Shown: positions 12,201-25,952, counted from the first letter of the stretch. The stretch is 64,000 nt of DNA from Colius striatus (GCF_028858725.1 NC_084760.1:93059867-93123866); one strand, 5' to 3'. Translations and numbers: made by a program. Notes: a model not told the origin generated them from the letters alone.

Positions 12201-15200
12201 GGACAACAAATGGTTGATACTTATTGGTTAGAACATAAAGATTTCATTTAAGTGTATATAGTATGGCTAGTGCTGAAAAAGATAAAAGCAAAATGTCTTT
12301 CCTTAAAAAAAGGTGTTGCTTGAGACAAGAAAGGGAAAAGAAGCTGAGGACAATGCACTATGCATAGCACAGGAAGAGAAATGTCAGTGTTAGGAATAGT
12401 TATGAAGATGAGACATGAAAAGACAAGATCAAACATGCTGTGTATTAGATTCTGAGCTTCTGTCATCACTTGGAAGTTTTTCAGAGAATACAAAAATCTA
12501 CAGAGTTGTCAAGGATGGGGAAATCTCAGTTGGTGAAAGAGGATGGGGTTGCTGGTCAGCTGGAATTGATATGAGTACAATGTGCTCAAATACATGAAGA
12601 AGTGAAGCATTTGGGCTCTAGTAAGAGCAAATTATTGTTTCCTGGAAAGCAAAATCCTGAATGATTTGAGGAACAGCACTTCACCCAGAGCAACTAGTGC
12701 AGTGCTGTGTGAAGCCCACTGCTTACATATTGGAAGGATCCCAAAGGAAACAGGACTGCAATTTTTACCTTTTTTTAAAATAGTGAGGAGACTGGTATTA
12801 GAACATCTTTTCCTCTTTTGGTTTAGTCACTTAAAGAGACACTGAAAGCTTTGGAGAAAAGGTAGAAAGAGCTACAAAACCAAACACTTTAACTAGCCTT
12901 TTTTTTTTCCAAATCTTTGATTCATCATGAGTGGTTTTTCAGCGGTTAAGATTACAGGAGGTCTCTACAGACAAGGAACACTTACTTTTGCTTACACAGC
13001 TTTTGCTGTGACATTAGAATCAATGTCTGAAGACAGAAGGCAGACACATTCAAATGGAAAGTAAGGCCCACACAAACCAAGGAAAGGGATTAATATCCTC
13101 CAAAAGAGCTGCTAGTTATGATAGATTTTCTGTCTCTTGAGGCCTTCCCATCGCAACTGTGTGCCTTTCAAGAAGAAAAACTTGTGGCTGGCTGAAGCCT
13201 GTCTGGTGCCATATAGGAACATCTGGGTAAAATTTAAGGGCTCATGGACTAAATGATGTAATCGTCTCTTCTGCCTTTAAGCTGTGTGAGTCACTGTGTT
13301 ACCATTAGGGAACTTCCATGTCTCAATTTACCAATTTATTTTAAACCAAACATGCTGACCTCCATTATAAAGTACTTTAAGGTGCTTGGATAAGTGAATG
13401 AGGGGAAGTGCTGTGTGTTTTCATAGTGCTGTGTGTTTTCACGCTCACCAAAAAAGGACTTGAGAAATGATTTCTTTGGAATCTGTTCTGCGATTAGTTT
13501 CAGTGCCATGGTAAGTTTGGGCATGTTAATTGTTTGTTTTATTTTTACAGGCATCGATATCCACTTTGTTCACGTGAAGCCTCCTCGTTTGCCTGAAGGC
13601 CAGGCTGCAAAGCCATTATTAATGGTTCATGGTTGGCCTGGTTCCTTTTACGAGTTTTACAAAATTATCCCTCTCCTGACGGATCCTGCAAGCCACGGCC
13701 TCGGTGATGAACATGTTTTTGAAGTCATTTGCCCATCTATCCCTGGCTATGGTTTCTCAGAAGCACCTCACAAAGAAGGTATGATGTATGGAAAGAAACT
13801 GAACTAACACAGTCTTAGTCTCTCAGAGAGACAGCTCCTGTTGGCAGGACAGTAACAGAAAGGTCGTGTTTTCCTAGTGTAGAAACAAAGTTCCTGTGTG
13901 TAGTGAGAAGAGGTAGGTAAGAGTGTGACTTGAAGTTACACCATTAATTAGTTTCAGGAATGGTTGTAAGTAATTTTCAAAGGGTTATAAAAAGTCACAA
14001 AGTGACTACTCATGAAAGTGTGCCTCAATGAATTGTGTGGGGGTGAGCAGGAAGAAAAAAACTTCATTTGTTACTGTTCCTTCTGGGTGTTTGGAATCCA
14101 TATTCAACATTTACTGTTCAGGTGAGGGAGCCCTGGCACAGGCTGCCCAGGGTGGGTGTGGAGTCTCCTTCCTTGGAGGTCTTCAAGACCTGCCTGGACA
14201 TGTTCCTGTGCGACCTGATCTAGGTGGACCTGCTTCTGCAAGGGGGTTGGACGAGATGATCTCTAAAGGTTCCTTCCAACCCCTACCATTCTATGATTCT
14301 ATGGGTAGCTGAGAAGCAACAGTTGAAACAAATCCATTCATGTATCTACATGGTAGATTGCAGCCACATACCTGCTGCCTCAGCTTGTGCTCCAAGTTAC
14401 ACAAACACAAACTGCAAGAAATTGGAACAATTAGTATTTTAAGTGCTACCAAGTGTACTGTGTGCAGGTGAATGATGCAGGGAAGGTTGGTTTTGCTTTT
14501 CTCTCCTTCCCTGGTTTGATTTATGTCATCAGCATTTAGTGGAGTAGGGCACTTCTAGTTAGAAACTTGAAGCTTTCAACTGTCATTAAGATAAGACTGT
14601 GCTCAGAGTAGACAAAATGGAAGCACTTTCCCTGGGTGATGCTCAGTGCCTCTGTCAGGGCTCAGCTAGAGCGTGACTACAGTTTGAGGTGAGTCCAGCA
14701 GTCCCTCGGTTGTGCTAGTGCATGGGCAGTGGTGAGGTTAGGAGAAGGCTGGTCTGTAAGAAAGGCTGGGCTTTCTCCTTGCGTTTCTGCTGGCTCTCTA
14801 GACCTTGCCTGGAGGATGTGACAAGGGCTTCCATACAGTTGGTCAGTCAAGGAAAAGTGGACTTGTAGATTTTTAGGAACTTGTTTGTCATTGCCTGTGT
14901 GCAGAGAATAAATGCTGCATGGTCAGAAGTGTAGTTGGAATTAATGCAACACTCTTTCTTTAATGCAGGCTTTAACTCTGTAAGTGCTGCTTCTATTTTT
15001 TATGAATTGATGCTCAGACTGGGATTCAACGAGTTCTATGCACAAGGTGGTGACTGGGGCTGGCTCATCTGCACCAACCTGGCCCAGATAGCTCCTGAGT
15101 GAGTACCCCTCGTGGCATGCAAAGCTCATTTATTCTTTGAATAGTTATTTCTTACCCGCTTGAGGGTTCCTGTCCAAGTCCTTGTACGAGCACCGTGCAG

Positions 15201-18200
15201 TTTCTTTCTTCAGCGTTAAGCAGTGATCCAAAACTACATACCTTAGTTTATAACCATTCCTTCAAACAGTTGTGCAGAAGCACTGAGGTCTGGAGTGAGA
15301 GAAGTATTTGTAACAAAGGAGGATTTATGTCTTGGTGCCCAGGAGTGTGTGTTAATTACTGACAGTTGCCCCCTTGACTTGTCACTTTTGTGTGGGAGGC
15401 CACACCACAAAGTGGAGCTAAGGTCATGGCGTAACTAGCAGGTTGGAATTTGACTATGTCTATTTCTGTTCATGACATTTGAAATGTAACAACTTCAAAT
15501 TGTGTGTTACTGTGTGTTACTCTGGGGGGCGCTTTTTCTGTCTTTCTGTTTCCAGCCGTATGAAAGGTCTCCATTTAAATCTCGCCTTTGTTACGAACAT
15601 GGGGTTCACTCACCTGCTCTCGGTTCTGCTGGGCCGCTACCTCCCAGGGCTCTTTGGCTTCCGGGATGAAGATGTCAGGAGGATGTTTCCCTTCCTGGAA
15701 AAAGGGCTCTACAGGATCCTGTTGGAGTCTGGCTACTCTCACATACAGGCTACGAAGCCTGATACTGCCGGTAAAACAAAGACAACTTTTTCCGTTTGGC
15801 TTAGTTGTGCTTTCATCAAAACAAAATGTACTGCTTCAAACAGGCAGAAAATTAGATTTTGTCAGGGAAACTGAAGTGAGAAAGTTGGAGATTTCAAACA
15901 GTGAGCTCCTTTCCTGTATCCAAGTCGATAAAAGTTACCTGTGGGTACGCAGCATTGCGCTCACTTTAGCTTGCCGAAGCAATAAATCTGCACGTGGGAA
16001 CTGAGCATGCTTCAAGTGCCACTGACCTAATTTTCATGTTTCATAAATAAACCACTTCAATACTTTCCCACTTCTACCCTCACAAGGGACTGTAGTTGTA
16101 GTTTCAAATACAGTTTTCAAATTGAAGCGCAGCTACGCTGAGAGCAAAAGGTAGTTTCTTCACAGGGACTGGGTCACATTCAAGTGGTGTAAACTACAAG
16201 AAGCTTTCAGCTGTCTCAGCACACCATGTAGCTTATTTATAGGGATAAGTAATACCTGAAAAGTAAAATCAAATTTCATTTTCACTCATTGTTCTGAATC
16301 ACTTGCAGGCTTTCAAAGGGAAAAAAAAAGTAGGGTACCTATGAACGTTCTTTCTAGATGAGTCAGTCAGATTTCTTAACTACTTGAAGTATCTGAGTAT
16401 TATTAAGTATTTCTATTTTAAAAACATCCTTTTTGCAACTGGATTGGACAACTGAGTCAAGAATACTGAATATATTTTACTGCAACAGCAATTCACTCCC
16501 AGATTTTCTTAAAAACATAGCTAAGGAAACCATTTCTTAAAGGTTTTCCATAAAGCTTACCTACAGAAGCAGGTATTCTTAAAATATGTGGGCCAAAAAA
16601 TGATTTTGTGGACTTTAAATAACTTTGCTTCCTTTGAGTTTTGGTTTCTAAAAATCACTCTCATTCCTTTGGTGCTTTAAGAAAAGCTGAAGAAGCTGGT
16701 AGCTGACAGATGCTCAGCCATGCTCCTTCTGCTCTGGTTTTCTGGCTCATTCTTGTCCCCACTAGTAACGTGTGGACTGTGCAGACTGGACACCAGTAGC
16801 CAGTTCATGTTTTGGGAGCTGGAGCAGAAGCATTCATGCAATTCTGAGGACAAAAAAGAGAAGAGCACAGCAGGTGGCAGGTTCCCAGAGGGAACCCATT
16901 AAACACTCAGAAGAAGGCAGCATAAGTCTGCTGGAAGAAGAACAGCTGTGGAGCCTACCCTAGTCTTACTCAGACTTCTGGTGGTACAGGGCTACCTTGC
17001 AAGCTGTCCTAGCAGGGCAGTTGCCTCTGGCTCTTAAGATATAGATATGTAGACATTGTATATATACACATACACTCGCACACATATATATATATATATA
17101 CGTACACAATGCTTGCTACTACTATACTCTTGATTGTTCCAGAGATGGCTTTTGATCAGACTAGCTTGCACAGAGTTTACATTTATTCTTTTGCATTTAT
17201 TCCCTGAATGGAGTTTGGATTAATTTTCAACTGAAATAGGCAGTGCCTGTATTCCAGGTACCATTAGGATCAATGTCTATACCAATATACTCTGTCCACA
17301 GTGAGCACACAAGAACAGAGCATTGCTTGTGTAATTCTGCAGATCTGGAAGGTGTGCCTGATAGCACTCTTTCAAACACTTTGTCTTTCAATTACCAGGA
17401 TTAGTTGTTTGATAACTGGAACTCAACTGTCACGTTTAAATAGTAATTACTGATGAAATGGTGCTAGCTGTAACGTTAGGCGTCTTTCAGGGAGGTTGGG
17501 TTGCATGAGTGGATCTTCAACTATATTGCTGTTCCTCAGAAAAAGCTCTATGTAAGGTTTTGCTGAGCAGTTAGGAGAGCTTATGGTCCCTGTGTTTCAC
17601 AGCACTAGGATGCATTAGCAAAGTTCCAGGTGCAGGTGTGGGTTTGTTTCTGTCCAAGAAAAACAAACTATAAAAAGTGCATTTAGCTTTGCTCTATTTG
17701 AGGGCAGTTGGCTATTGCTAATGCAGAAGACAGACTTTTTAGAAAGCCTTGACCTTTCTTAATGACTTTCTAGTAATCCTTGAAATGTTTTTGCTGTTAG
17801 ACGATTGGTGCAAATTCTCCCGGTCATGTGTAGGCATGTGGGGTTGGGCCCTGTGATGCTATTTAATACGTGACAACTTCCAGATTAATGGAAGCCAACC
17901 CTACTTGGCACATAGAACTTCATCTTATTAGCTTACAAGAAAAAAAAAAGCCATCAGCAATCCAATACCGGTCCATCGGTTCCAAAAACATACAGTGTGA
18001 GCTAACATGGAGCCTGTTGGTTTACAGATGCTATTAGTTTATGATTCAACAATAAATGGCTCCAACTTGTTCTACTATTGAATTTGTTTATGTGAGCACT
18101 CAGCTGCTGGAACAGCTTTATGCTGTTACCACCCTCGTGTTATAATGGGCCGCTCCTGTAACATCCTGAGTTCAGTAGCTGGATATCGCCATCTAGGTGA

Positions 18201-21117
18201 AGTTTTATTTCTCCTTTCCAGGCTGTGGGCTGAATGATTCTCCTGTGGGACTGGCTGCATACATTTTGGAGAAGTTTTCTACATGGACTGATCTGGAATT
18301 CCGCAGTTTAGAGGATGGAGGACTGGAGAGGTAAGTGCTGCTTCTTACACTCTTTTGGATGAGATGACTAAGCCTGGCATTTCAGCGAAGGAACTGATGG
18401 CCTGGCACCTTGTAGCAAGCCTGTAGTGGCCACAAACGGTGTAGGGCTGTGCCATAGCATGCCAAGAAGCAAACAGACCATGAAGGCTGATGTACTCCCT
18501 TCCCTCTTTGATCTCCCAGAAAGAGATGCACCCTTCAACTTCTGGGTATTAAAACCTGACCTAGGCAGAAGAATCTCATTAGGACAGAACAACAAAAGTT
18601 TAGCCTATATTAAGGTGCCAGGAAGCAGAATTCATGATCCACTCTAATACTAATACTTAACTCCCTATTAATTTGCTTTAGCTTGATCAGTATGGCAGCA
18701 GAAATCTGACACAAAGTCCCCTTTGAAAATTGCTTAGGTACTTGGTCAGGGATATGGAGCCAAAGGGGCAACTTACAAAGAAGTCTGGTGACAATGGATG
18801 TGAGTTAAATGTTTGTATTGCACACAGCTAATAATTGGGTAGGGAACACACGCTGATTACAGCACACATTGGTGCAAGAGCTCCATGGAAGGCTCGTGGT
18901 AGCGTTTCAAATGATGAATAATAAATGGCACAAGCTGTCCCACGTGTTTTTCTGCTCCTACCCTCCCGGTCTAGGGACAGTAGAGACACCTATACTGGAG
19001 AATAAGGTGCTTGTTGGAGTCTGCCCTCTGTGAAGAAGTGAAAATATCACTTCCTAGTTTGTATGTGAAAGTTTTTCATGTGCTTAATTGGCTGCTGATG
19101 CAGAGGGAGCGGCACATTTCACCACTCAACTCTTCTCTTAATCAAACTGACTATTTTTATCCCTGTCACTTTTTGTCTTACAACCCAACCCAAGTAAAGT
19201 TCCTGCTAAAGCAATGCAAGATGATATTAAGTTCTAACTAAGCAATCTCTGGGCTTACCTATGCAGGAAGTTTAACCTGGATGATCTGCTCACCAATATC
19301 ATGATCTACTGGGTGTCAGGCTGTATAGTCTCCTCAATGCGTTTCTACAAAGAAAACCTTCAAAAGGGGATAGGCACACAGAAACATGAAAGGTAAGTGG
19401 GAGTTTTTTCTTCAAGTACTTTGCCCTGAAATGAATTTCTGTTGTTTATCTTTGAGCTGCTCAAAAATTCTGAAGGCTGCAGAAAAACAAGGCTGTAGCA
19501 GAGCGTTCCTCTGCTAACTGACAGGTCTGTTAGTTGATGTACCATGTTTTGCTTGGAAAACGTGGTCATGAGGTAAGAATCCTGAACGAGCAGCAAGGAG
19601 ATCTGACAGGAGGCACTGCTTGAGGACCTCCCATTCATGGTGCATGCAATGAGGGAAGAGCAGGTGCAAGAACTTCCAGATTTTACTTCAGTTACTAAAT
19701 TAGCCTGTGACTGAGTCATGCAGTCAGTTTAGTTTACGGTTTATTTGGATTATAGTTCTAGTACTTTTCTGGACACAGTTTGCCTATTTCCACAGAAGAG
19801 CACAAGGCCTAAGTCCTGCCTTTGAAAACAACTGCAGTATACTGACAAACTGCATAACTTGAAAGTCAGTAAGGCTGATGTTCCTGCAGTGCAGACGTTT
19901 AAGGCCTCAGCTCGGTTGTATATACTTGTGTCAGCTTGAGTACTGGGGAAAGCTTGAACCTGCCCTGAGATATTTGCAGCTATAGCTCAGTGTTGTGGTA
20001 TTTATGTAGCTGTGAAATGATGCTCCCAGCAAGCTGACTCAGTTCCTGAAGCTGTTGTGGCTACACTGTGGGCAGTATCCTGCTCCGGTTCTGCCTACGT
20101 GAGATGAGCTATATGAGCTTCTACATGGCCAGAGGAAGGAGTCTCCAAGTCCTGTGTAAAATCAGGCACTCTGTTCCCAGGCATTCAGGGGTTACATGCC
20201 CAGCAATTTTTGTATTTAAAGTCTGTCACTTCTGATGCTGCAGCTTATGTGTACAGGATATTTAAACCTAGGAAATATTGCTCTGTTTATAACATCTTTC
20301 TAAGACGCTTTCCTCTCACATCCACTGTCTTCCCTACACTTAATAAAGTGCAAAGTGTTCTGTAGAGTGTGTTCCTGTCAGTTAGAAGCAAGGGTCAAGG
20401 CTTGTGTTCAGAAATGTTGCCTATGAACTAGTCTAGATTTACTATTATTCCTCCCCTTTCTAGCAGTTCGAGATAATTCTTCCCCTGACAACCTGCCAGG
20501 CTCAACATGTTCTAATTGTATTTTTCACTGCAAAAGTCCCTCCAGCTCTTGTCAACTTGTGTGCTTTCTGCTCAACATGTGATACACAAGCCCCAAATGC
20601 AGCAGGAGGATGCTTAACACCTACCACCTCCTCAGGCTCTCTTCTCTGTCGCTCTGCTTCTAACTCTCCTGCCCTGGATCCCTTGCAAAATAGCCCTCAT
20701 ATATGCAGAGAAAGATGTTTTTCCAGGAATGGGAGTGTTGTCTAGCTTTCATCGTTAGGATCTGGAAGTCACATTTCACTTGCCTAACACTAGTGTGCCC
20801 AACTGTTTAAGAACAACTTCTCCTTGGGAGTTTGCATTTCTTGCAGAGTAAAGTGTTTGAAAGATTAAAATGATTCTCTCTCCTCTCTCAGGCTCACAGT
20901 ACAAGTACCTACTGGTGTTGCCTCCTTCCCTAATGAAATCATGCACACACCCCGGGCTTGGGCCCAGAAGAAATATACCAACATAGTCTCCTTCCATTTC
21001 ATGCCTCGAGGTGGCCACTTCGCAGCTTTGGAGGAACCCAAACTTCTTGCTGAAGACATTCTGCAGTTTGTTGGGAAAGTAGAGAAAGGGCAACTTTGGA
21101 GAAAGAAAGGAGAATAA
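9229..21117 (+). CDS. EPHX1: Microsomal epoxide hydrolase (EPHX1), complete coding region, 8 coding exons
   Basis: Hydrolyses epoxides to trans-diols at the ER membrane (xenobiotic detoxification). Coding exons: 9234-9413, 11197-11377, 13551-13778, 14969-15098, 15556-15770, 18222-18330, 19267-19392 and 20892-21117. All introns are GT-AG and phases join to 1395 nt, 464 residues plus TAA; human is 455. The ATG lies 5 nt inside the first coding exon (acceptor at 9227-9228) with A at -3. Residues 2-19 form a hydrophobic N-terminal anchor, followed by the EHN-type region ([10 protein letters not shown]). The alpha/beta-hydrolase part shows the oxyanion motif HGWPG (147-151), nucleophile D224 in QGGDWG, acid E405, base H432 in RGGHFAA, and ring-opening tyrosines Y300 and Y375, so it should be active. 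The C-terminal end (from about 457) is basic and about 8 residues longer than human. Noncoding 5' exon(s) were not located. Convergent with TMEM63A, as in mammals. Confidence 0.98.
13407..13442 (+). repeat. 18-bp tandem duplication in EPHX1 intron
   Basis: AGTGCTGTGTGTTTTCAT is followed directly by the same unit with a final C. It ends 108 bp before the third coding exon. It is a short local duplication and does not touch the splice acceptor. Confidence 0.9.
14114..14303 (+). mobile_element. CR1 LINE 3'-end fragment, EPHX1 intron 3
   Basis: Shows the CR1 3' consensus: GAGGGAGCCCTGGCACAGGC near the start, GTTGGACGAGATGATCTC, and the tail CCATTCTATGATTCTATG. It is 5'-truncated, and sense is on the + strand. 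Confidence 0.92.
17055..17110. repeat. TA/CA dinucleotide microsatellite
   Basis: Interrupted run of TA and CA dinucleotides with a pure TA stretch at about 17085-17101, within EPHX1 intron 5. Confidence 0.85.
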
Positions 21118-21915
21118 TTCTCCTAACGTGCAGCAGGGTAATTACTTACAGCTTAGCACATGTACAGGCCTCCCTACTGTAATCCTCCTCTGTAGTAGTC
21201 CATGTAATCAGATCTCATTCTTGACCAGATGCGAGAGAGGACGGTGAGAAAGAGGCAATGTCTTTCAGTGAGATATGGTCATGATTTTGGGTTGGTTTTT
21301 CTGCTCCACTAGACTACAAAAGTAGCATGAAGATTACTTGGTTACCTTGTCCCCCAAGCACAGTCTTCTGAAATCTGTTCTGCAGTATTCCTGATTCTCG
21401 CTTTGAAACCGAAGAAAATACCTTTCAACTAATACCAATGAAACCAATGAAAAGCTTTTTGTCACAGCAGCAGTAAGACCTGAGTTGGTGCGACGTTCCT
21501 CACATAAAGAATGGGGAGCAGCCCAGCAAGACCTGACTTGCAGGAGTGCATGGGTTAATCAGCATCCATCATCTACAGCACCTTCAAACCAGCCACCTGG
21601 ATACTGCTGGCTGCCTTTCTCCTTCAGCCTGGGCTGCTAAACTGCTTCCTGGCTGTGAGGAACCTCAGCTCTCCCACATCAGGCTGCTGGGACAGCCAGA
21701 CATGAGGAGCCACTGACACACCCAGGGGCCTGTAGCTCGGAGCAGGAGCAGGGCTTGGGTAGGAGGAATTATGGCCCAAATTCCCCTCACACTGAATTTG
21801 GTCTCCTAACAAAAATCATAACCCTGGCTAGGCTGAGGACTCTGTGGCTTTGTACTGCTTCTGCAGGGTACTGTAAATACCTCTCACTAAGGAATAAAAA
21901 CGTGGTTAATTCAAC
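21118..21915 (+). other. EPHX1: EPHX1 3' untranslated region
   Basis: Runs from the TAA stop at 21115-21117 to just past the polyadenylation signal. There is no other open frame of note and no CR1 repeat within it. The 3' limit is inferred from the signal, not from a transcript. Confidence 0.75.
21893..21898 (+). terminator. EPHX1: Polyadenylation signal AATAAA of EPHX1
   Basis: Canonical AATAAA 776 nt after the stop codon. It is followed within about 40 nt by T/GT-rich sequence (AATGTGCATTACGTTTTTG). It is the first canonical hexamer on the + strand after the stop that I found. Confidence 0.75.
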
Positions 21916-23418
21916 ATGAAAAGAAATGTGCATTACGTTTTTGAATAACAACTGAGGCTTTGCTTGGTGACAGCAAAGAGAAGTGTCAAACCAGAACCTA
22001 TCGATTCTGTATCTGTTACAGAGGTCAGATTGAAGGCAAACTGCTCAAAGAAAATTGAATTTGAAGGGCTGTGTGGTTTTGCCAGCAACAGTCCCTAGTG
22101 CATGCAGCTGAGCTTCAAACACTCTTAAACTGTATCCAGATGACTGATTCTGAGTCTGGTTTTGTTCTCCAGTCACTTCTGCTAGACTTCCCTACCCCTG
22201 CAAGCACAGGGAAATACAATCCACCAGTAACACTTGCATGGATTAGTATTATTTCCCAATATTAATTGAAATGGAAGCTGTGAAATAAGAGCCAGTCCAA
22301 CAGAGCCCTGCTCCATCCCACAGGGCTTTAAACTCAAGAATACGATGGCAGTTGTTTCACAGAAGGCAAATCGACACTTCTGCTGGGCATGTTTGAATCT
22401 TAGTGCTCAAACACACCTGCTCTGTACCATGGCAGGGCAAGGGGGGCTGTGGAACAGCCTGGAGCAGTTTTCTGAGCAGAGGTGAGACCTCCCACTCCCT
22501 TTCCTCTGCCTCCCACGCTCCTGCCCCCAAGTGCTGGTAGAGGAAGGCACAATAGTGCTCGGGCTGCCCTACAAGAGGTGGCTGCAGTGTGGCCCTAGAC
22601 CTTCAAGCTGCAGTTAAATGCTTTGGCAGCTCACTGCTTCCAGGCCCATAGTGTGTGCCAATCCTACCTTTACTCAGAAATGCTTTCACTAGTCAAAAGT
22701 TCTCTCATTTTCAAAATATTAGATGTTTCAGGCCAGACTGTTTTGAATAGACAAGAATACAGAACCCTCCACTTTGTCTAAAAATAGCCTTTTCTCAGGG
22801 AAGACCATCCCCCAACTTCTTTCAGGTGCAGCACATGGAAAAAAAGTTTCTTATTCAGGAAGAATCACCCACCTCTGACAACAACAGCTGTTACAGGCAC
22901 CCCTGTGCTGCCTCTTGCACAGGTCCTGATCTCTGGCTGTCTGGTTTTGCCTCACTTCTCTCCCCTGTGTGGCCTTATACTTCAGAGCTGGAGATCATCC
23001 TCTCTCCTCTTTAATGCACATGCAGACATCTGCTGTGGTGCTGGGGAGCACTGCCATATACTGATATCACCAAATACTTCCCTGGGGACTGCTCAGCTGC
23101 AAGGCAGATAAAGTAAGTGGGAAGGAAATTTGCTATGTGATACCTGCCAAACCCATTTTCAGATGCGAGCAGAAGGCTCAAAGCATTTTCTCTCTCCCTT
23201 CTGGAGCAGACCTGCTTGAAGAGGCCCAGCATTAATGAAAGGAGGCCCATCACAGCGCTGTTTTGTGATCTGGCATTACAGCAGCTCATCCAGGCTCAGG
23301 CACCAGCGAGAGCTGGACAGAACCTTTCCATCTATTAAATATGCCTTACGGTGCTAAGCAATCTGAGACAAGGAATAGGCAATAAATAAGCACTTCCTTG
23401 CCTCACTCTGCATGCCAG
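21916..23418. other. Intergenic DNA after EPHX1
   Basis: I see no exon, RNA gene or clear repeat. The short open frames here have no splice or similarity support. Confidence 0.5.
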
Positions 23419-23858
23419 GTAAGTGGAGGGCTACCAAGATGATGAGAGTACTGGAACATCACTCTTAGGAGGAAAAGCTGTGAGACCTGAGGCTGTGTTG
23501 CCTGGAGAAGAAAAGACTGAGAGGAGACTTTATCAACACTTGTAAATACCTAGAGGACAGGTGTCAAAAGAAGAAGGCCAGTTTCTTTTCTATAGTGTCC
23601 AGTGGCAGGACAAGGGGCAATGGCACAAGGTAGAACACAGGAAGTTCCACTTGAACTTGAGGAGAAACTTGGTTACTGTGAGGGAACCCTGGCACAGGCT
23701 GCCCAGGGAGGGTGCAGAGTCTCCTCCTCTGGAGGCTTTTAAAACCCACTTGGATCCCTTAGTGTGTGACTTGATGTAGGTGGACCTGCTTGAGCAGGGG
23801 TTTGGACTAGATGATCTCTAAAAACTTCTTCCAACCCCTACCATCCCATGATTCTGTA
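23419..23858 (+). mobile_element. CR1 LINE 3'-end fragment, intergenic
   Basis: About 440 bp of CR1 3' region in + orientation. It runs through GTTCCACTTGAACTTGAGGA, CCCTGGCACAGGCTGCCCAG and GGACTAGATGATCTCT to a CCATGATTCTGT tail. The 5' limit is approximate. Confidence 0.9.
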
Positions 23859-25690
23859 AGTGCACTTCAGCTTACCACAAAGTCCCCACTGTCAGTTTTG
23901 CTGAGGATAGAAGATAGGCACCAAAACACTAAATCCAGCACAAAAATGTGTTTGTTTACCTACTGTCCAAAGAGAAAAAATCTGCACCTAGGAGTCTGTA
24001 GACTGTAGAAGCTTAACAATGACCATTAAACACCTGTTATACAGCAAAGTTTGTTCTGAATTCCAGTGTCACACTTCTCCAACCTTAAGCTCACAGCCAG
24101 CAGCAGCTGTTGTTCATCACCTACTTATCCACACTTATATACAAAGATTCAGTGAGACACTAGGACACTGTGAAAGAGTATAAAGTTCATCTCTGTGCCA
24201 GCTGTAAAGCTTGCCATCTATTCCCTTCCCCCCTTTTCAAAATAGTCATCTGTTTTTAGCAAAATGCAGTCAGTCCCACTGCCTGTAGTGCAAGGTTTCA
24301 TGCTAATGAAGTGTTTGTGGGCTAGTCATAGCATCTGCATTCATCCTTCAGGGAGCAACTCTCCCACGAGCCCCAGATTTGGATTTGATAACCACCTTGA
24401 GTGAATCCAGACTCGCTTCTGATACACTCTGGTATTGGCTAATGGGCAACTGTTTGGTACAGTACTACAGGGAGCAGTGCAACAGGTAATCAGAAATAGT
24501 TTTAACATTCCTCTTAGCAAGTAACTGCATATCAGATTATTGCAACAGTAACAAGCAGGAAGGAAGGACTCCCTGCTCTGTTGTTTTAAGTGAGCCACCT
24601 GAGCACCTGCCATTCAGACAGTAAGTTTCTTCTAACACTGCCAAAGGGGCTGCTCTGGGCCTGGTGGAACTGTTTCTGGGGAACGTGGCTCTTTCTTTGA
24701 AGGAGTAGCTATGGCCTTCAGGGGAACCCAGCATCTGGTGACACATTGATGTTCAAAACATTCTGAGCATCATTCTTGGTGAATTCAGCATTTCTTGGTG
24801 ATGCTTCCATTTCTGGACCAAAGTTGCCTCAAAGTCTCTGCTCAAAGAAACTTGCTGGCCTAAAAGCCCTTCCTCCTTAGGTTGCTCCAAAACATGCATT
24901 TATCCCACCCTGAAACCAGAAGTAGCTGTCCTAAACCCTGCTTTTTAATTAGCCAGTTACAGCCCATCAAGAGAAGATGTTCAGAACCACAGAAAAACAA
25001 ACAGAACTTCCTCCCAGCTCCAAAACTGAAGTGCTTTGGAAAGTGTCTGCTTCTGGGATGGAAAAACACGAGTAAGGTGTTCTCACACTTCCATCTTCTC
25101 ATACTCCCCTGGTAAAACTAACTCCCACCCCAAATTAATTTGACTTCTGATATTCCAACTACAAACCATAAAATCCTGACGATCCCAAGCCTTTGGACAC
25201 ATCTTTCTTACACAACTAAACAAGTCTTCATGTTCATTTAACAAGAAGTCAAGCGGTACTCAGATTATGAATGAAAAAATATGACTGGAAATCACACTTT
25301 CGAACGAAAAAAGGAAGTGAAACCATCATTTAGTGAAAAACAGAATCTGTTAAGTGGAACATCTCAGAGGCAGATCCATGTGGGGCACTACTCCTCAGCA
25401 CTGAGTCAGCGGCACTGCCTGGGGGCAGGGATGAAGCCTTTCAAGACAGTCAATCAAACGTGCATTCTGTTTTACAGCAAGTGCAATGCATAATATGCAT
25501 CAAAGGAAGATATATTTTTGCCTGAGAGAGGAATGGAAAGATCCTTCTGGATACTGTGGGAAGACACAAGGAATAAATCCATATTGATTTCAGGGTAGCT
25601 TATTTTAAAACACTGAGAAATGATGCCACTTGTTTTACTTGCTGTAATTGCACTTGAAGGAACATAGCTCACGCTAAAACCATCTTAGGA
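23859..25690. other. Intergenic DNA with no recognised gene
   Basis: No CR1 and no supported exon. It includes ATTAAA on the minus strand at 24944-24949, which could end the candidate minus-strand gene. Confidence 0.4.
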
Positions 25691-25952
25691 TTAGTTTTCT
25701 TCCCTGGAAGAAATATCCTGTGCAGTGCCAGACAGCCCTGTTGGTGTTATGCCAATGCTGCTAGAAGAATTAGCCCCATTACAATTGTCAGTTGTCTTCA
25801 GGAGAGCAGTATTTCTAAACAGATCTGCTCTGAGTGACAGCTCCTTCCCCTCGCTAGATGTAGTCCAAACATCAGCCTTCAACATACCTTCCGGATTGGA
25901 GTTTAAGACGTTCAGATACTCGTGTTGTCCCTGCATTTCATAACTTAAGTGT
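25691..25952 (-). CDS. Candidate terminal exon of an unrecognised minus-strand gene
   Basis: The acceptor CTGCAG lies behind the pyrimidine-rich TTGGTCCCATCCTCAGAA. After G completed from the previous exon, 86 codons follow to TAA (25691-25693), starting HLSYEMQGQHEYLNVLNSNP and ending GTAQDISSREEN. It is the 3' part of a 242-codon open frame that reaches 26419, the longest in the window; I estimate only a few percent chance of one this long in 64 kb of random sequence. Composition is protein-like: charged, Ser/Thr/Asn-rich, with a YLNVL tyrosine motif. The upstream part of that frame (26.0-26.4 kb) looks noncoding. A possible ATTAAA polyadenylation hexamer lies at 24944-24949 on the same strand. 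No family recognised. Confidence 0.4.
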
